22,631 bases of DNA. It comes from a virus. Below the pieces are notes generated by a model. It ran no database searches, was not told the origin of the DNA, and saw only the letters and a list, made by a program, of their open reading frames with translations. The translations under genes were made by a program, and so were the position numbers. The DNA lies in IMG/VR virus record IMGVR_UViG_3300025120_000612, positions 1 through 22,631 of that record. One strand, written 5' to 3'. Of this stretch, positions 11,596 through 20,261 are shown piece by piece. How positions within the stretch are numbered: position 1 is the first letter of the stretch; each line of letters opens with the position of its first letter.

Positions 11596-14500
11596 TATAA
11601 TCTTTCCGCAAAATTTAATCCGGTATATTTGTCACGAATATCTCTCATTCTTTCCAAATCTATAAACTCTCTTAATTTAATGTTTCTATCTCTTAAATTT
11701 TTAACTAATCTAGTATCTCTAAACAACCTAGAATAATCATCTGGTACAAAACGGCCGCTTAAAATAATATTTAAATCTCTTTTTGTAAATCTTGTTTTAC
11801 CTATATTTTTCAAAATGTATTTTTTTTCATATCCTAATTTTATAGCATCTTCAAACACTTTTCTTATTTCAACAAAATTTTGATATTTATTACTAAGAAG
11901 ATCTTCATATTCTCTATAAACAGTTTCAGCATTTAAGTTCCCTCTTCCAAATTTACTTGTCAACAGCCTTTTGGCTTCCCTTTGATCAGTGAGATATTTG
12001 TTAACATTAAATCCTATGGACTTCCCAACATCAGTTTCATTGATTCTTATGCCTGCAATCAAAGCCAGTGCTTCATCAGATGCATTAAATTTTTCTTTAT
12101 AAACACCTCTTTCTCCCATAACACCTCTTGACATGTTTGTGACTTGAGTAAAAACTCCCGGAGTCAGTCCACTTAAAAAATGAAAAACTGATTTAACCGC
12201 TTGGTCAGAAAAATCTTCTTCTGAACTAAATATTTTTCTTCCTGTTTTTGTTCTGCCTCCTCTTATAGTTATATCTGCTAATTTTTCAGTAATAATTGCT
12301 TCACTAACAAAAGGAGATATTAAACTCGTAAAAGATCCAGGACCTGTCTCATCTCCAAAAAAAGCTTTAAACATTATGTCATCTAACTCTCTTCCTTCCA
12401 ATCTTCCTTTATTTATTTGACCCATAGCAGCGTAATAAGGCGCACTTAAAACATCATAAGGACTTTGATAAGCAAAATTTATAAATTTAACATTTACTTT
12501 TTCTCCGTCTACTGTTTTAGATACAGGAACAAGCGGACCTGACCTATTCCATGGAGCAACAAAAGATTCTCGTAAAGCGTTTATTTGCTCCTCGTCTATA
12601 TCAACTAAATGCATAGCCGTTTCTTGTGCAACTTTTCCTGTAGCTAAAGCTGAAGAAAAACCAATTAACTTTTTAGCTCCTGACTGACGTACAAATTCAT
12701 TGCTTGATTGCATTTCTCTAAGACCAAATTTTATTAGATTAAAGCTTGTTCGATACATCTCTGCTGGAAAAGAAATAAAATTTCCAAGAGGTAATCTTCT
12801 TAAATTTTGTATAATAGAAGGCACGTAAGCATAGTTAGGGTATGTGTTTTTAATTGTTTCTGCTGCTATTTCTCTAATTGCTTCTTCTCTAGTTTTAATA
12901 GATCTTCCATCTGGCATATACTCATTAAACTGTCTTCCAAAAACTTCTCTGTAATAGTCTTTAGCATCTTTTATGTGAGTAGATTCGTCTCCTAATTTAG
13001 CCGTGTTGCTTCTAATTATGTTTAATAGTTTAGATTTTTCAAACTCATAGCCAAATATTTTCCATACATCATCTCCACCTTGATATATTTTTGTAGCATT
13101 ACTTAAAATAGAACTATCCTGAAGTGTTTTTAAAATGTTTTCTGTTGTGCCTAATTTACCTGTTTCTTTGGTGCTTCTGATTATATCATCTACTAAAGAT
13201 TTCACTTCATTTGTTATGATGTTTGAGTTTGTTATTCCCATTCTTCTGAACTCTTCTCCTTTAACAGCAAGTCGCTCAACATCAATAACTCCTTTAGGAC
13301 CAACTACATCCTCAAACACAAATTTCATAGCATCTCTAAGACTTGCCCCGCGACCAAAATGGCCGTTGGCTAATGCAAACATTGCAGCAGACTCTACATT
13401 TCTAATTTGAGTTGTTGGACTAAGTACAGTTTTACTTAACTGTGATATTCCTTTAGTTGCAAGAAACGCTTTATATATTGAACTTTGCAGTAATATATCT
13501 GTGCCTAGCACTTGTCCTTTTAAAGCATCAGCTATTTCAGGAGTTGTCCATTTGTTCAAAAGATTTTTTCCTAAAATTTGATCTACGCCGTCTAAATACT
13601 TTTCATCTATTTGAACTAGTTTTAAATTTTTAATTGGTCCAACGGTTGTGTTTGATCTAAATATGGCTTGCGCTAATTCTTCTGAGTCTGCTGTAATTAT
13701 CTGACCTTTTTTTGCAAGGGTCGTCAACAGCTCATCAAAAGTTTCTTTTTTACCAACAATTGACCCCATATATGCAACCGTGTCTAAAATTTGAGCTCTG
13801 TTATCTACCGAACCACCCATTATTTTTCTGACTACTTCTGGCAAGTCTTCCATTTTATCTATTGTTGATATAGTTTTTCCTTTTACTTTTTTTAAAAATT
13901 TTTTGGGAATAGATCCAATTTTAGCTATTTCAGCAGAAGTTACTTTAAACAAGTTCTCAACACTTGTTTCTGATGAAGCTTTATCTATTAAGCTGTCTAC
14001 GGCATCATCTGCACGTTGCGAAATTGTTTGAAATTGTTCTCTTGTAATCGGTCCTATTTTGCCACCGGAATAAATTTTAGAATTGGACAACATTTCTCTA
14101 AACATTTGAGCAACATTTGCTCTATCTGCATCTTTAACTTTATATTTTGAATTTCTAACGATTTCATAACTTCGATTTAAATATTTTGCTATATCTGTTT
14201 TAAAAAGACCTTGTAGTTCTTTTGAGTCTAAACCAAGACCTTTGACCGTTGTCTGTAGATTTTTCATTTCTAAACGTAGTTTTTTCACCGCTGTTTTTAT
14301 TTCTTTATTACCAAATTGTCTTAAGATTTGTTTATCTAAGGTTTTATTTGTACTAACTAAAAACTCTCCAATTTTACCAAACATGTCGTTTTTGTATATT
14401 ACAGTTTCATCTTTTGCTATTTTTCCAGTGACTCTTGCCACATCGTTAGCCAATCTATCAAGATTATCTAAATGAACACTAACTCCTTTTTTCATACTCT

Positions 14501-15413
14501 CTATCGTAGCTAAACCTCTAGCTAAAACAGGTTGTACTTCAGCATCCGTGTAGCCTCTTGTTCTAAGAGAACCTAATACGTTATCTATTCTTTTAAAAAT
14601 TCTTTCTTTAGTTGACACTGAACCGGTGTTATATAAACCCCAGTCACTATACTGTGGTATACCTAATTTTTCTCCCGCTTTAATTCTTCCTGCACTCAAG
14701 GCTCTAATCGTTTGAGGTATGCCTGATTTTGTACTAGTGATTACTTTGGATAAGGGGTTTACAACAACAGTCTCAGCTACTTTCATAACAGGAGATCCTA
14801 CAACACCCACTGCTTTCGCTGTTCCTTTTATTGCTGGACCTAAAAATGTAGTTACTCCACCAACAACAGGTCCTGCCTCTAATCCAAATAATAATTTTTG
14901 TTGAAGTTGTGCAGCAGCTCTTTCTCTGCCTTCGTATTGAGTTGGATCAAGTTTTTGTATAAATTCATCTGAGTATAGGTTAAAAGCTTGACCAAGAGTA
15001 GCATCACGAGAAGTTGATGCTATAGGTTCAGAAACAACCGCTGGCAAAGCATAATAACCTAATTTAGCAGCCGTTCCTTTTATTCCTCCAGCTTTTGCGA
15101 CTTCTCCAAGTTTTTTTATTTTTGATACTTTACTAGCAATAGACAATGCTCCTGCGTAGGGAACACCAAACTGCGTAACAGTTTCAACAAGTTTACCTAA
15201 ACCATCGTCTACATTTATTTTGGGATATACTTCTTCTAGTTTTTCAAGTAACTCAGTGTCAAAAGCATAATCAGATAATCCTGCTCCTAGCTCAAGAATA
15301 CCTTCTCCTATTTTTAAAGCACCTGATCCTAAACCAACGCCTACTTGTTCATACCAGTCTAAACCTTGAGTGCCTGTATCGCTATAAAAATAATTATCTT
15401 TTTTCTGAGCCAT
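11595..15413 (-). CDS. Giant virion protein, likely internal/DNA-ejection protein
   Basis: At 1272 residues this is the largest gene here. The N-terminus has Gly/Ala-rich hydrophobic stretches (GVGLGSGALKIGEGILELGA near 25-45; AGPVVGGVTTFLGPAIKG near 180-197) that could insert in a membrane. The middle is lysine-rich and helical, and around residue 660-690 there is a conserved-looking LSKTVLSPTTQIRNVESAAM segment, later LRRLPLGNFISFPAEMYRTS. I recall similar segments in large proteins of marine podoviruses, where they are annotated as internal virion or polyvalent proteins. I see no transglycosylase, protease or ADP-ribosyltransferase signature. Position at the end of the virion operon and size fit a protein ejected with DNA, like T7 gp16. 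The start is weakly supported by a ribosome-binding site. Confidence 0.65.
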   Translation of the reverse strand: MAQKKDNYFYSDTGTQGLDWYEQVGVGLGSGALKIGEGILELGAGLSDYAFDTELLEKLEEVYPKINVDDGLGKLVETVTQFGVPYAGALSIASKVSKIKKLGEVAKAGGIKGTAAKLGYYALPAVVSEPIASTSRDATLGQAFNLYSDEFIQKLDPTQYEGRERAAAQLQQKLLFGLEAGPVVGGVTTFLGPAIKGTAKAVGVVGSPVMKVAETVVVNPLSKVITSTKSGIPQTIRALSAGRIKAGEKLGIPQYSDWGLYNTGSVSTKERIFKRIDNVLGSLRTRGYTDAEVQPVLARGLATIESMKKGVSVHLDNLDRLANDVARVTGKIAKDETVIYKNDMFGKIGEFLVSTNKTLDKQILRQFGNKEIKTAVKKLRLEMKNLQTTVKGLGLDSKELQGLFKTDIAKYLNRSYEIVRNSKYKVKDADRANVAQMFREMLSNSKIYSGGKIGPITREQFQTISQRADDAVDSLIDKASSETSVENLFKVTSAEIAKIGSIPKKFLKKVKGKTISTIDKMEDLPEVVRKIMGGSVDNRAQILDTVAYMGSIVGKKETFDELLTTLAKKGQIITADSEELAQAIFRSNTTVGPIKNLKLVQIDEKYLDGVDQILGKNLLNKWTTPEIADALKGQVLGTDILLQSSIYKAFLATKGISQLSKTVLSPTTQIRNVESAAMFALANGHFGRGASLRDAMKFVFEDVVGPKGVIDVERLAVKGEEFRRMGITNSNIITNEVKSLVDDIIRSTKETGKLGTTENILKTLQDSSILSNATKIYQGGDDVWKIFGYEFEKSKLLNIIRSNTAKLGDESTHIKDAKDYYREVFGRQFNEYMPDGRSIKTREEAIREIAAETIKNTYPNYAYVPSIIQNLRRLPLGNFISFPAEMYRTSFNLIKFGLREMQSSNEFVRQSGAKKLIGFSSALATGKVAQETAMHLVDIDEEQINALRESFVAPWNRSGPLVPVSKTVDGEKVNVKFINFAYQSPYDVLSAPYYAAMGQINKGRLEGRELDDIMFKAFFGDETGPGSFTSLISPFVSEAIITEKLADITIRGGRTKTGRKIFSSEEDFSDQAVKSVFHFLSGLTPGVFTQVTNMSRGVMGERGVYKEKFNASDEALALIAGIRINETDVGKSIGFNVNKYLTDQREAKRLLTSKFGRGNLNAETVYREYEDLLSNKYQNFVEIRKVFEDAIKLGYEKKYILKNIGKTRFTKRDLNIILSGRFVPDDYSRLFRDTRLVKNLRDRNIKLREFIDLERMRDIRDKYTGLNFAERL

Positions 15414-15419
15414 AAGTCA

Positions 15420-17363
15420 TTATCTATTTCTCATTCTTATGGCTTGTTCGGTTGGGCTCAAAAGAGCTACTTCAGTAGGGGACAGAGTAGTGCCCGTGCC
15501 CATCTGTGTAGCTACTGTGGGTTGAGCCGGAATCGCAGAAGGCACGGTTATCGGCATTACTGCAGGAGATACTTTTTCTTTTGCAGCACTGAAATCCATT
15601 CTGTCAGCATCAGGTAGTTCTAACCTAACGTCGTATTTAGTATTAAACTCATCTACGTCACCTTGATTATTTATTATTGCAAAATCTTTAAAAGCGTTTG
15701 GACTGTATGCAATTAAACTTACAACATCATCTTGTATAAACTCAGGAAGTTTACTTCTTAATTGAGTGTAATTCATCACAATAGGTGCTTCTTTTTCTTC
15801 AAACATAGGACTTTCTCCTACTAAATCTCCTTCTGCATAACCTACACGGCCTCCAACTTTGTAACCAATTCTTCCGCCATCTTTAAGTTCTTCCGAACGT
15901 TCTTCCGAAAAACCAGAACTTTTAATTACAAAAAGTATATATTCTAAATCTTGATTGTCTAAGAGAATTTTTTCTCCGTCTTGTCCAACTCTTGGAGGTA
16001 CTCCATAAATACTTCTAAACTCATTAGGATCACCGCTCATATTAGTTTCAGTAATCTGTTCTGCAATTTTTAATTTTAAATCTGAATAATCTTTTTGTTT
16101 TTGTGAACCTAACATTATTGCTTTGGTAACTTTTTGATGTTCAACACTTCCGGTTTCATAACCAAAAGTATTTAAATAATAATTGATGTTGTCTATAGCT
16201 GCTGTTGAGTCTCCTCCAAATTTGTTTTCTATTTGTTTCATTTTTACAGCAGCATTTAAATCTTTTTCTCTTCTAATATCATCTTCAACTCTAGAAAATT
16301 TAGTCGCAAGATCGTTTTCTTGTCTTGCAAAACGTTCGGAAACCGCAGCTTCTTCTAACATTAATTTTTCAGCCACAGCAGCATCCGCTCTTGCTAGTCT
16401 TTGATCTTTTGCAGCTAGCGCAGCATCTGTAAAAGCACTTACTCCAGAAGCTATTCTAGATTGCCCTCGTCTTAAATTAGGATCATTAGCAGCCGATAGA
16501 CCAGAAGCAATGGCACTAAGTTTAGCTGCTTTATTTGCTTCTTTATTTATTCTTGCTCTTTCTGCAGAACTTTTATTATTTAATCTTGTTCTTTCAGAAT
16601 CCTGTAGTTCTCTTAGAGCAACAAGTTCAGAATCTAATTTTTCTCGACTAGAGTTAATGTCTTTGTTTGTTTTAAAAAAAGTATTGTAAAGGTTGTTAAA
16701 TTCTTTTTCTGTAGAAACTTTTTTTTCAATTGAAGAGCCATCATAAAAAATAGGTCTTCCTCCAGGTCCTGGATCTTGTTTACTTAATTCTTCAACTCTT
16801 TTTTTTTGAGTGTCTTCTCTTCTTTGTATTTCACCTGTTGTATCTTTTTTTATTTTATCCAAAACAGGCGTAGAACTACTTGTTGGATCTTCGCTCATTG
16901 AATCTATAAAACTTTTTACTTCTGGCCCTAATCGTGTTTTTGTTCCTCGGTCTCTATAAACATTATAAGGACTTTTAGTAACACCCGGTTTACCATAAAG
17001 CTCATCTCCACCAATTCCTAAACCACCAAAATCAATAGTATTAACAATACCGTATCCTCTAGGGTCTCCTAATATTTTAGGAAAAATAGAATCAAACCCT
17101 GCGCTTTTTTTTGCCATTTGTTCTCGTCCTTTAGTAATTCTATCGTATAAATTTAATTTAGACTCTAATCTATCTTTCATGCTATTTGGAATATTCAGCC
17201 CTAGTTTAGGGTTATAATTAGAAAATTGATTACCCCCGTTTTGAAAACCAACTCGGCCGCCGACCCTGTACCCTGGTCTGTATTCCAATCCACTAGCTAT
17301 ACCTGTACTACGATGTTCTCGCTTTGGCACACTAAACATTTTTCTTTTCAAAATATTTTTCAT
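15420..17363 (-). CDS. Virion protein with coiled coils and GGRxGY motifs
   Basis: A 647-residue protein, probably an internal or ejection component. Residues 1-45 are basic and include GYRVGGRVGFQNGG (31-44). Residues about 185-400 are a long charged helical region (SSAERARINKEANKAAKLSA; FARQENDLATKFSRVEDDIR) that should form coiled coils. At about 490-512 the Gly/Arg motif recurs as DGGRIGYKVGGRVGYAEGD, followed by an acidic domain and a Pro/Thr-rich C-terminus. GGR[IV]GY[xx]GG motifs are frequent in marine phage structural proteins; their role is unknown to me. Start ATG at 17363 follows the previous stop by three bases without a clear ribosome-binding site; an ATG at codon 9 is an alternative. 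Function is inferred from operon position. Confidence 0.6.
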   Translation of the reverse strand: MKNILKRKMFSVPKREHRSTGIASGLEYRPGYRVGGRVGFQNGGNQFSNYNPKLGLNIPNSMKDRLESKLNLYDRITKGREQMAKKSAGFDSIFPKILGDPRGYGIVNTIDFGGLGIGGDELYGKPGVTKSPYNVYRDRGTKTRLGPEVKSFIDSMSEDPTSSSTPVLDKIKKDTTGEIQRREDTQKKRVEELSKQDPGPGGRPIFYDGSSIEKKVSTEKEFNNLYNTFFKTNKDINSSREKLDSELVALRELQDSERTRLNNKSSAERARINKEANKAAKLSAIASGLSAANDPNLRRGQSRIASGVSAFTDAALAAKDQRLARADAAVAEKLMLEEAAVSERFARQENDLATKFSRVEDDIRREKDLNAAVKMKQIENKFGGDSTAAIDNINYYLNTFGYETGSVEHQKVTKAIMLGSQKQKDYSDLKLKIAEQITETNMSGDPNEFRSIYGVPPRVGQDGEKILLDNQDLEYILFVIKSSGFSEERSEELKDGGRIGYKVGGRVGYAEGDLVGESPMFEEKEAPIVMNYTQLRSKLPEFIQDDVVSLIAYSPNAFKDFAIINNQGDVDEFNTKYDVRLELPDADRMDFSAAKEKVSPAVMPITVPSAIPAQPTVATQMGTGTTLSPTEVALLSPTEQAIRMRNR

Positions 17364-17366
17364 ATT

Positions 17367-18137
17367 TTAGCTCATCATACTGTAAGCACCAAGTCCAGCT
17401 TGCATACCAGTAAGTATAGGATTTGTTGGTTGATATTGTTGAAAACTAGGCATGCCACTTAGTGCACTTGAGAACTGACCCAACCCATAAAACGGTGTTT
17501 GATACGATGCAAGATTTTGAGCTCCTGTAATTTGTCTTTGTGCTTCGCCAAAGTCAAACAATCCGCCTACATCACCCATCAAACCTCTCTGAGCTGTTGT
17601 GCCTAATTGACCGTAAAGTTGACCAATGCCTGCTTGAGTTTTTGCAGCTTGTTGAGAAGCTTTTAAAGCCGACTCATAACCACTTGCAGTAATACCAGCC
17701 ATAGCTTTAGCCAGTGCATCGCCTTGGCCTCTTGCAAGTTCAGCATCCATCACAGCTCCTCTTGTTCCAGAACCTGCAAAACCTCCTGATTGAATTTGAC
17801 CTTGCGTTGCTTGTGCTTGTTGTTGTCCAAATAAACGATTTAAATCTGTTTCGGTTGTATCTCTTACTTGTTGTAAATATGGATTCATGTAGGAAGTTGC
17901 TGCTTGAGGGCCTGTTGCTTGTAAAGCAGTAGCTAAAGACTGCCCTCCAGCAGTTAGAAATGGTTGGTATGACCCTAAACCTGTCTGCATTAGTTTCTGT
18001 GCTTCGCTCTGCATTGGAGTAAAACCAGGAGCCAGTTGTTGTCCTGTTGGAACATTCTGCGGCTGTATCATTTCTTGATAGCCAGGAATAATATTTGCTG
18101 CGTATTGTTGTTGTTGGAGTTGTTCTAAAGTTGCCAT
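17367..18137 (-). CDS. Virion protein, Gln/Ala/Gly-rich, ejection-protein-like
   Basis: A 256-residue protein rich in Gln, Ala and Gly with few charges. It contains NPYLQQVRDTTETDLNRLFG (about 84-103), QIQSGGFAGSGTRGAVMDAE (113-132) and a helix with QGDALAKAMAGITASGYESA. This pattern of an NPYxxxV helix, then a Gly-rich SGGFAGSG turn, then long amphipathic helices recurs in phage proteins annotated as internal virion or DNA-injection proteins. No enzymatic motif is seen. Start ATG at 18137 shares a base with the stop of the 343-residue gene (TAATG). Together with the two larger genes downstream it probably forms the set of proteins delivered into the host envelope with the DNA. Confidence 0.65.
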   Translation of the reverse strand: MATLEQLQQQQYAANIIPGYQEMIQPQNVPTGQQLAPGFTPMQSEAQKLMQTGLGSYQPFLTAGGQSLATALQATGPQAATSYMNPYLQQVRDTTETDLNRLFGQQQAQATQGQIQSGGFAGSGTRGAVMDAELARGQGDALAKAMAGITASGYESALKASQQAAKTQAGIGQLYGQLGTTAQRGLMGDVGGLFDFGEAQRQITGAQNLASYQTPFYGLGQFSSALSGMPSFQQYQPTNPILTGMQAGLGAYSMMS

Positions 18138-19168
18138 TATGCTTGAGTCTCTAAATTATTCATTAAATCGTACATTCTTTGTGATCCTTTTTCAATACTG
18201 CCACCACCTGCTGCTCGTACAGCGTCGGCCGTCATTACAAATTCGTTTTTAGATAATCTTGCAGGCACGTCATCTGCCCGTTCGTAGGCGCCTACCGGTA
18301 TAAAACCTCCATCACGATAATCCATTTCCATTGCTGGTTCGCCACCGTTTGCGAGCCCTATTATACCACCATTTCTAGCAAATTGTACAGAAGGATTTAC
18401 AAAATTAGAAGACGTGCCTCTTATCTGTGAAAAATATCCAGGCTCTTGTCCCAATGTTAAATCTAAAGAATCGTTTTCCATAGCTTTATTTTCAAGGAAC
18501 GCTAGTGCTGTTGTTGCACCTGAAATACCAAGAGCTATTTTTTTATCAGTAGACAAACTATTAAACCACTCCATAGCCATTTTACTTTTTTCCGCAAACG
18601 GTGCTTTAATAAACTCACCTAAAGTTGTTGATTTTGCTGTTGCTGTTGCTGTGGTGTCTGTTAATGGGCCAGCAATATCGGACATATTAGGTCTTCCCTC
18701 TATAGCGCCAACTGTAGACTCTGCACCAGATACTCCTGTATTCGCTATTTGAGCTTCTTGAGGTTTTAAAAATCTATTTAAATTAGAATCACCTCCAGTA
18801 AAAAATTTAGTTTCACCAGTGCCACCAAAGATAGGATCAGCGCCTCCCGCTGTGCCAAATAATTGACCTCCAGAAAAAGGACTAGTAAAATAACTTCCTA
18901 CGCCTCCGCCTGGTGTTCCACCAAAACCACTTTGTAAACCAGCTCCACCTAACATACGAGCTCCTTGTCCCAAAGCATACGTGCCAAGACCTGACCTTAC
19001 TGAGCTACCAATTCTTCCTGTCTGATCAAAACCACCTAAAGCCGCTAGTCCCGCAGCGGCGACCGGATTAAAAGGAGCTACAAATGGAGCCGCTTTTACA
19101 GCTACTTCTGCCAGCTCATTTGGAATAACTTTACGAATTGCTTTTTTTAATTTGCTTCCTATACCCAT
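18137..19168 (-). CDS. Virion protein with C-terminal ERADDVPARL domain
   Basis: A 343-residue protein. The first 60 residues are hydrophobic and Ala/Pro/Gly-rich (AAPFVAPFNPVAAAGLAALG), followed by a Gly-rich segment to about 125. Near residue 265-275 there is NGGIIGLANGG, and from 284 DGGFIPVGAYERADDVPARL leads to SKNEFVMTADAVRAAGGGSI, then a helix (QRMYDLMNNLE). This C-terminal module is one I have met in many marine phage structural proteins; its function is not known to me. The N-terminus could interact with membranes. GGA lies about seven bases before the ATG at 19168. It is the first of four consecutive large structural proteins and is coupled to the next by TAATG. Confidence 0.65.
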   Translation of the reverse strand: MGIGSKLKKAIRKVIPNELAEVAVKAAPFVAPFNPVAAAGLAALGGFDQTGRIGSSVRSGLGTYALGQGARMLGGAGLQSGFGGTPGGGVGSYFTSPFSGGQLFGTAGGADPIFGGTGETKFFTGGDSNLNRFLKPQEAQIANTGVSGAESTVGAIEGRPNMSDIAGPLTDTTATATAKSTTLGEFIKAPFAEKSKMAMEWFNSLSTDKKIALGISGATTALAFLENKAMENDSLDLTLGQEPGYFSQIRGTSSNFVNPSVQFARNGGIIGLANGGEPAMEMDYRDGGFIPVGAYERADDVPARLSKNEFVMTADAVRAAGGGSIEKGSQRMYDLMNNLETQA

Positions 19169-19210
19169 GATGTATCCAATCTATCGTATTTTATATTGTT
19201 TTCAATCATA

Positions 19211-19879
19211 TTATGACCTTGTTGGAGGGTTTCTTATTTCTAAATACGTAACCATCATATTAAAAGGTTGTTCGGTATTTGTAAACTTTAATATGTCCCC
19301 AGATTCTAGCACAATTGGTACTGTGTACGAGACTTCTGCTGCGTTTGCTACGGTTCCGTTGTCAATAACTTTTGTTGCACTAGCTGAAGAATCCGTAATA
19401 GCAAAAATATTACTGCTGGCACTTGATCCTGATGAATTGTAAAAATTTATAAAACTTGTAATAAGTGTACTACCAGCAGGACACGTCAATATGCTATATG
19501 CCGCATCTTCTGCAGTAACATTGTTCATAACCATTCTATATCTTTGATTCGTACCAGTATCTATTTCTACATAACTAGCAACAATATGTTGATCAGCAAC
19601 ACTTGTTTGCCATAGCAATTGATCATTTTCTTCTAAGACAATTGTAACTCTTAAATGCGTTCGTGCTCCAGCACTAATTGTTCCTGAGTCAAGTGGAAAA
19701 GAACTAGAGCTAACAGAAGAATCTTTAAAAGCTAAAAAGAAAGAAGAGCTACTTCCGTTTTCATTTTGCACAGAAAGGCTTTTCAATAGGATTGTTTTAC
19801 CTGCAGGACAGGTTACAATGTTTTGGCCGCTGCCCGTTGTATCTATTTCGGTGATAACATTTTTAAAAGAAGCTCCCAT
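19211..19879 (-). CDS. Virion protein made of two duplicated beta domains
   Basis: I choose the ATG at 19879-19877, which shares a base with the upstream TGA (TGATG) and has GGGAA upstream; the frame can be extended to a TTG at 19900, giving seven more residues. The 222-residue product consists of two homologous halves: TCPAG occurs at residues 23-27 and 132-136, each followed by a hydrophobic strand, a Ser-rich loop ending in DSS, and IVLE..D.L further on (80-88 and 189-197). The period is 109 residues. Strand-rich, Ser/Thr-rich composition suggests two beta-sandwich domains exposed on the virion, perhaps receptor-binding or tail-decoration. No known family recognised. Confidence 0.7.
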   Translation of the reverse strand: MGASFKNVITEIDTTGSGQNIVTCPAGKTILLKSLSVQNENGSSSSFFLAFKDSSVSSSSFPLDSGTISAGARTHLRVTIVLEENDQLLWQTSVADQHIVASYVEIDTGTNQRYRMVMNNVTAEDAAYSILTCPAGSTLITSFINFYNSSGSSASSNIFAITDSSASATKVIDNGTVANAAEVSYTVPIVLESGDILKFTNTEQPFNMMVTYLEIRNPPTRS

Positions 19880-20139
19880 CAGGTTCCCGTCATGTACCAA
19901 GCAATTTGATCAGTGATTGATATAGAATCATCTTCTGATATTTTATGTGACATTTTTAAAAACTCTCTTTCAACAGCTGCTGCTAGTTGAGTTATGTTTG
20001 AATTAACTTCATTAAGTTGATTTTGAAAACTTGCATTTGCTGCATCTTGTCCTGCCTGTGTTGCATTATTGAATGCCTGTTCAAAAGTTTGTTGAAACAA
20101 AGTTGTTGTTGGTAATCTGCTAAATCTATTTCCTGACAT
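19879..20139 (-). CDS. Small helical virion-operon protein, 86 residues
   Basis: ATG at 20139 preceded by a strong AGGAGGG and overlapping the stop of the 40-residue gene by one base. The protein (MSGNRFSRLPTTTLFQQTFE onward) has a Gln/Asn/Ala-rich amphipathic region, residues about 15-60, with hydrophobic positions at heptad-like spacing (FNNATQAGQDAANASFQNQL), suggesting a trimeric or dimeric coiled coil, then a charged stretch (VEREFLKMSHKISEDD) and the C-terminus ISITDQIAWYMTGT. No family recognised. Given its place between the tail stabilisation protein and the duplicated beta-domain protein, it could be a tail adaptor or a chaperone-like assembly factor. Confidence 0.65.
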   Translation of the reverse strand: MSGNRFSRLPTTTLFQQTFEQAFNNATQAGQDAANASFQNQLNEVNSNITQLAAAVEREFLKMSHKISEDDSISITDQIAWYMTGT

Positions 20140-20261
20140 TATTCGCCCTCCTGTTTATATTCAGCACCGCTTTTTTCTAAATCTTCTTTAGCCTTTTTTC
20201 TTATAGCCGCCTGATGTTCGCATGTAAAACTTTTGCAATCAGGACATTCATACTCCATCAT
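20139..20261 (-). CDS. 40-residue Cys/His mini-protein in the tail operon
   Basis: This frame fills the gap between two structural genes. The ATG at 20261 overlaps the TGA of the gp10-like gene (ATGA), a second ATG follows at 20258, and the TAA at 20141-20139 overlaps the next ATG (TAATG). The product begins MMEYECPDCKSFTCEHQAAI and continues as a highly charged helix (RKKAKEDLEKSGAEYKQEGE). Cys6, Cys9, Cys14 and His16 could bind one zinc ion (C-x2-C-x4-C-x-H). The precise overlaps on both sides and full use of the gap argue it is real. Function unknown; a structural or regulatory micro-protein is possible. Confidence 0.7.
   Translation of the reverse strand: MMEYECPDCKSFTCEHQAAIRKKAKEDLEKSGAEYKQEGE

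Noticed and set aside
19169-19210. 16-codon frame in the 42-base gap before the 343-residue gene
   Set aside because: Too short to support, no clear ribosome-binding sequence, and it overlaps the real start.
19880-19900. Seven-residue extension of the duplicated beta-domain protein to a TTG
   Set aside because: The ATG at 19879 forms a TGATG junction with the upstream stop and has GGGAA upstream; the TTG lies inside the previous gene with no better site.
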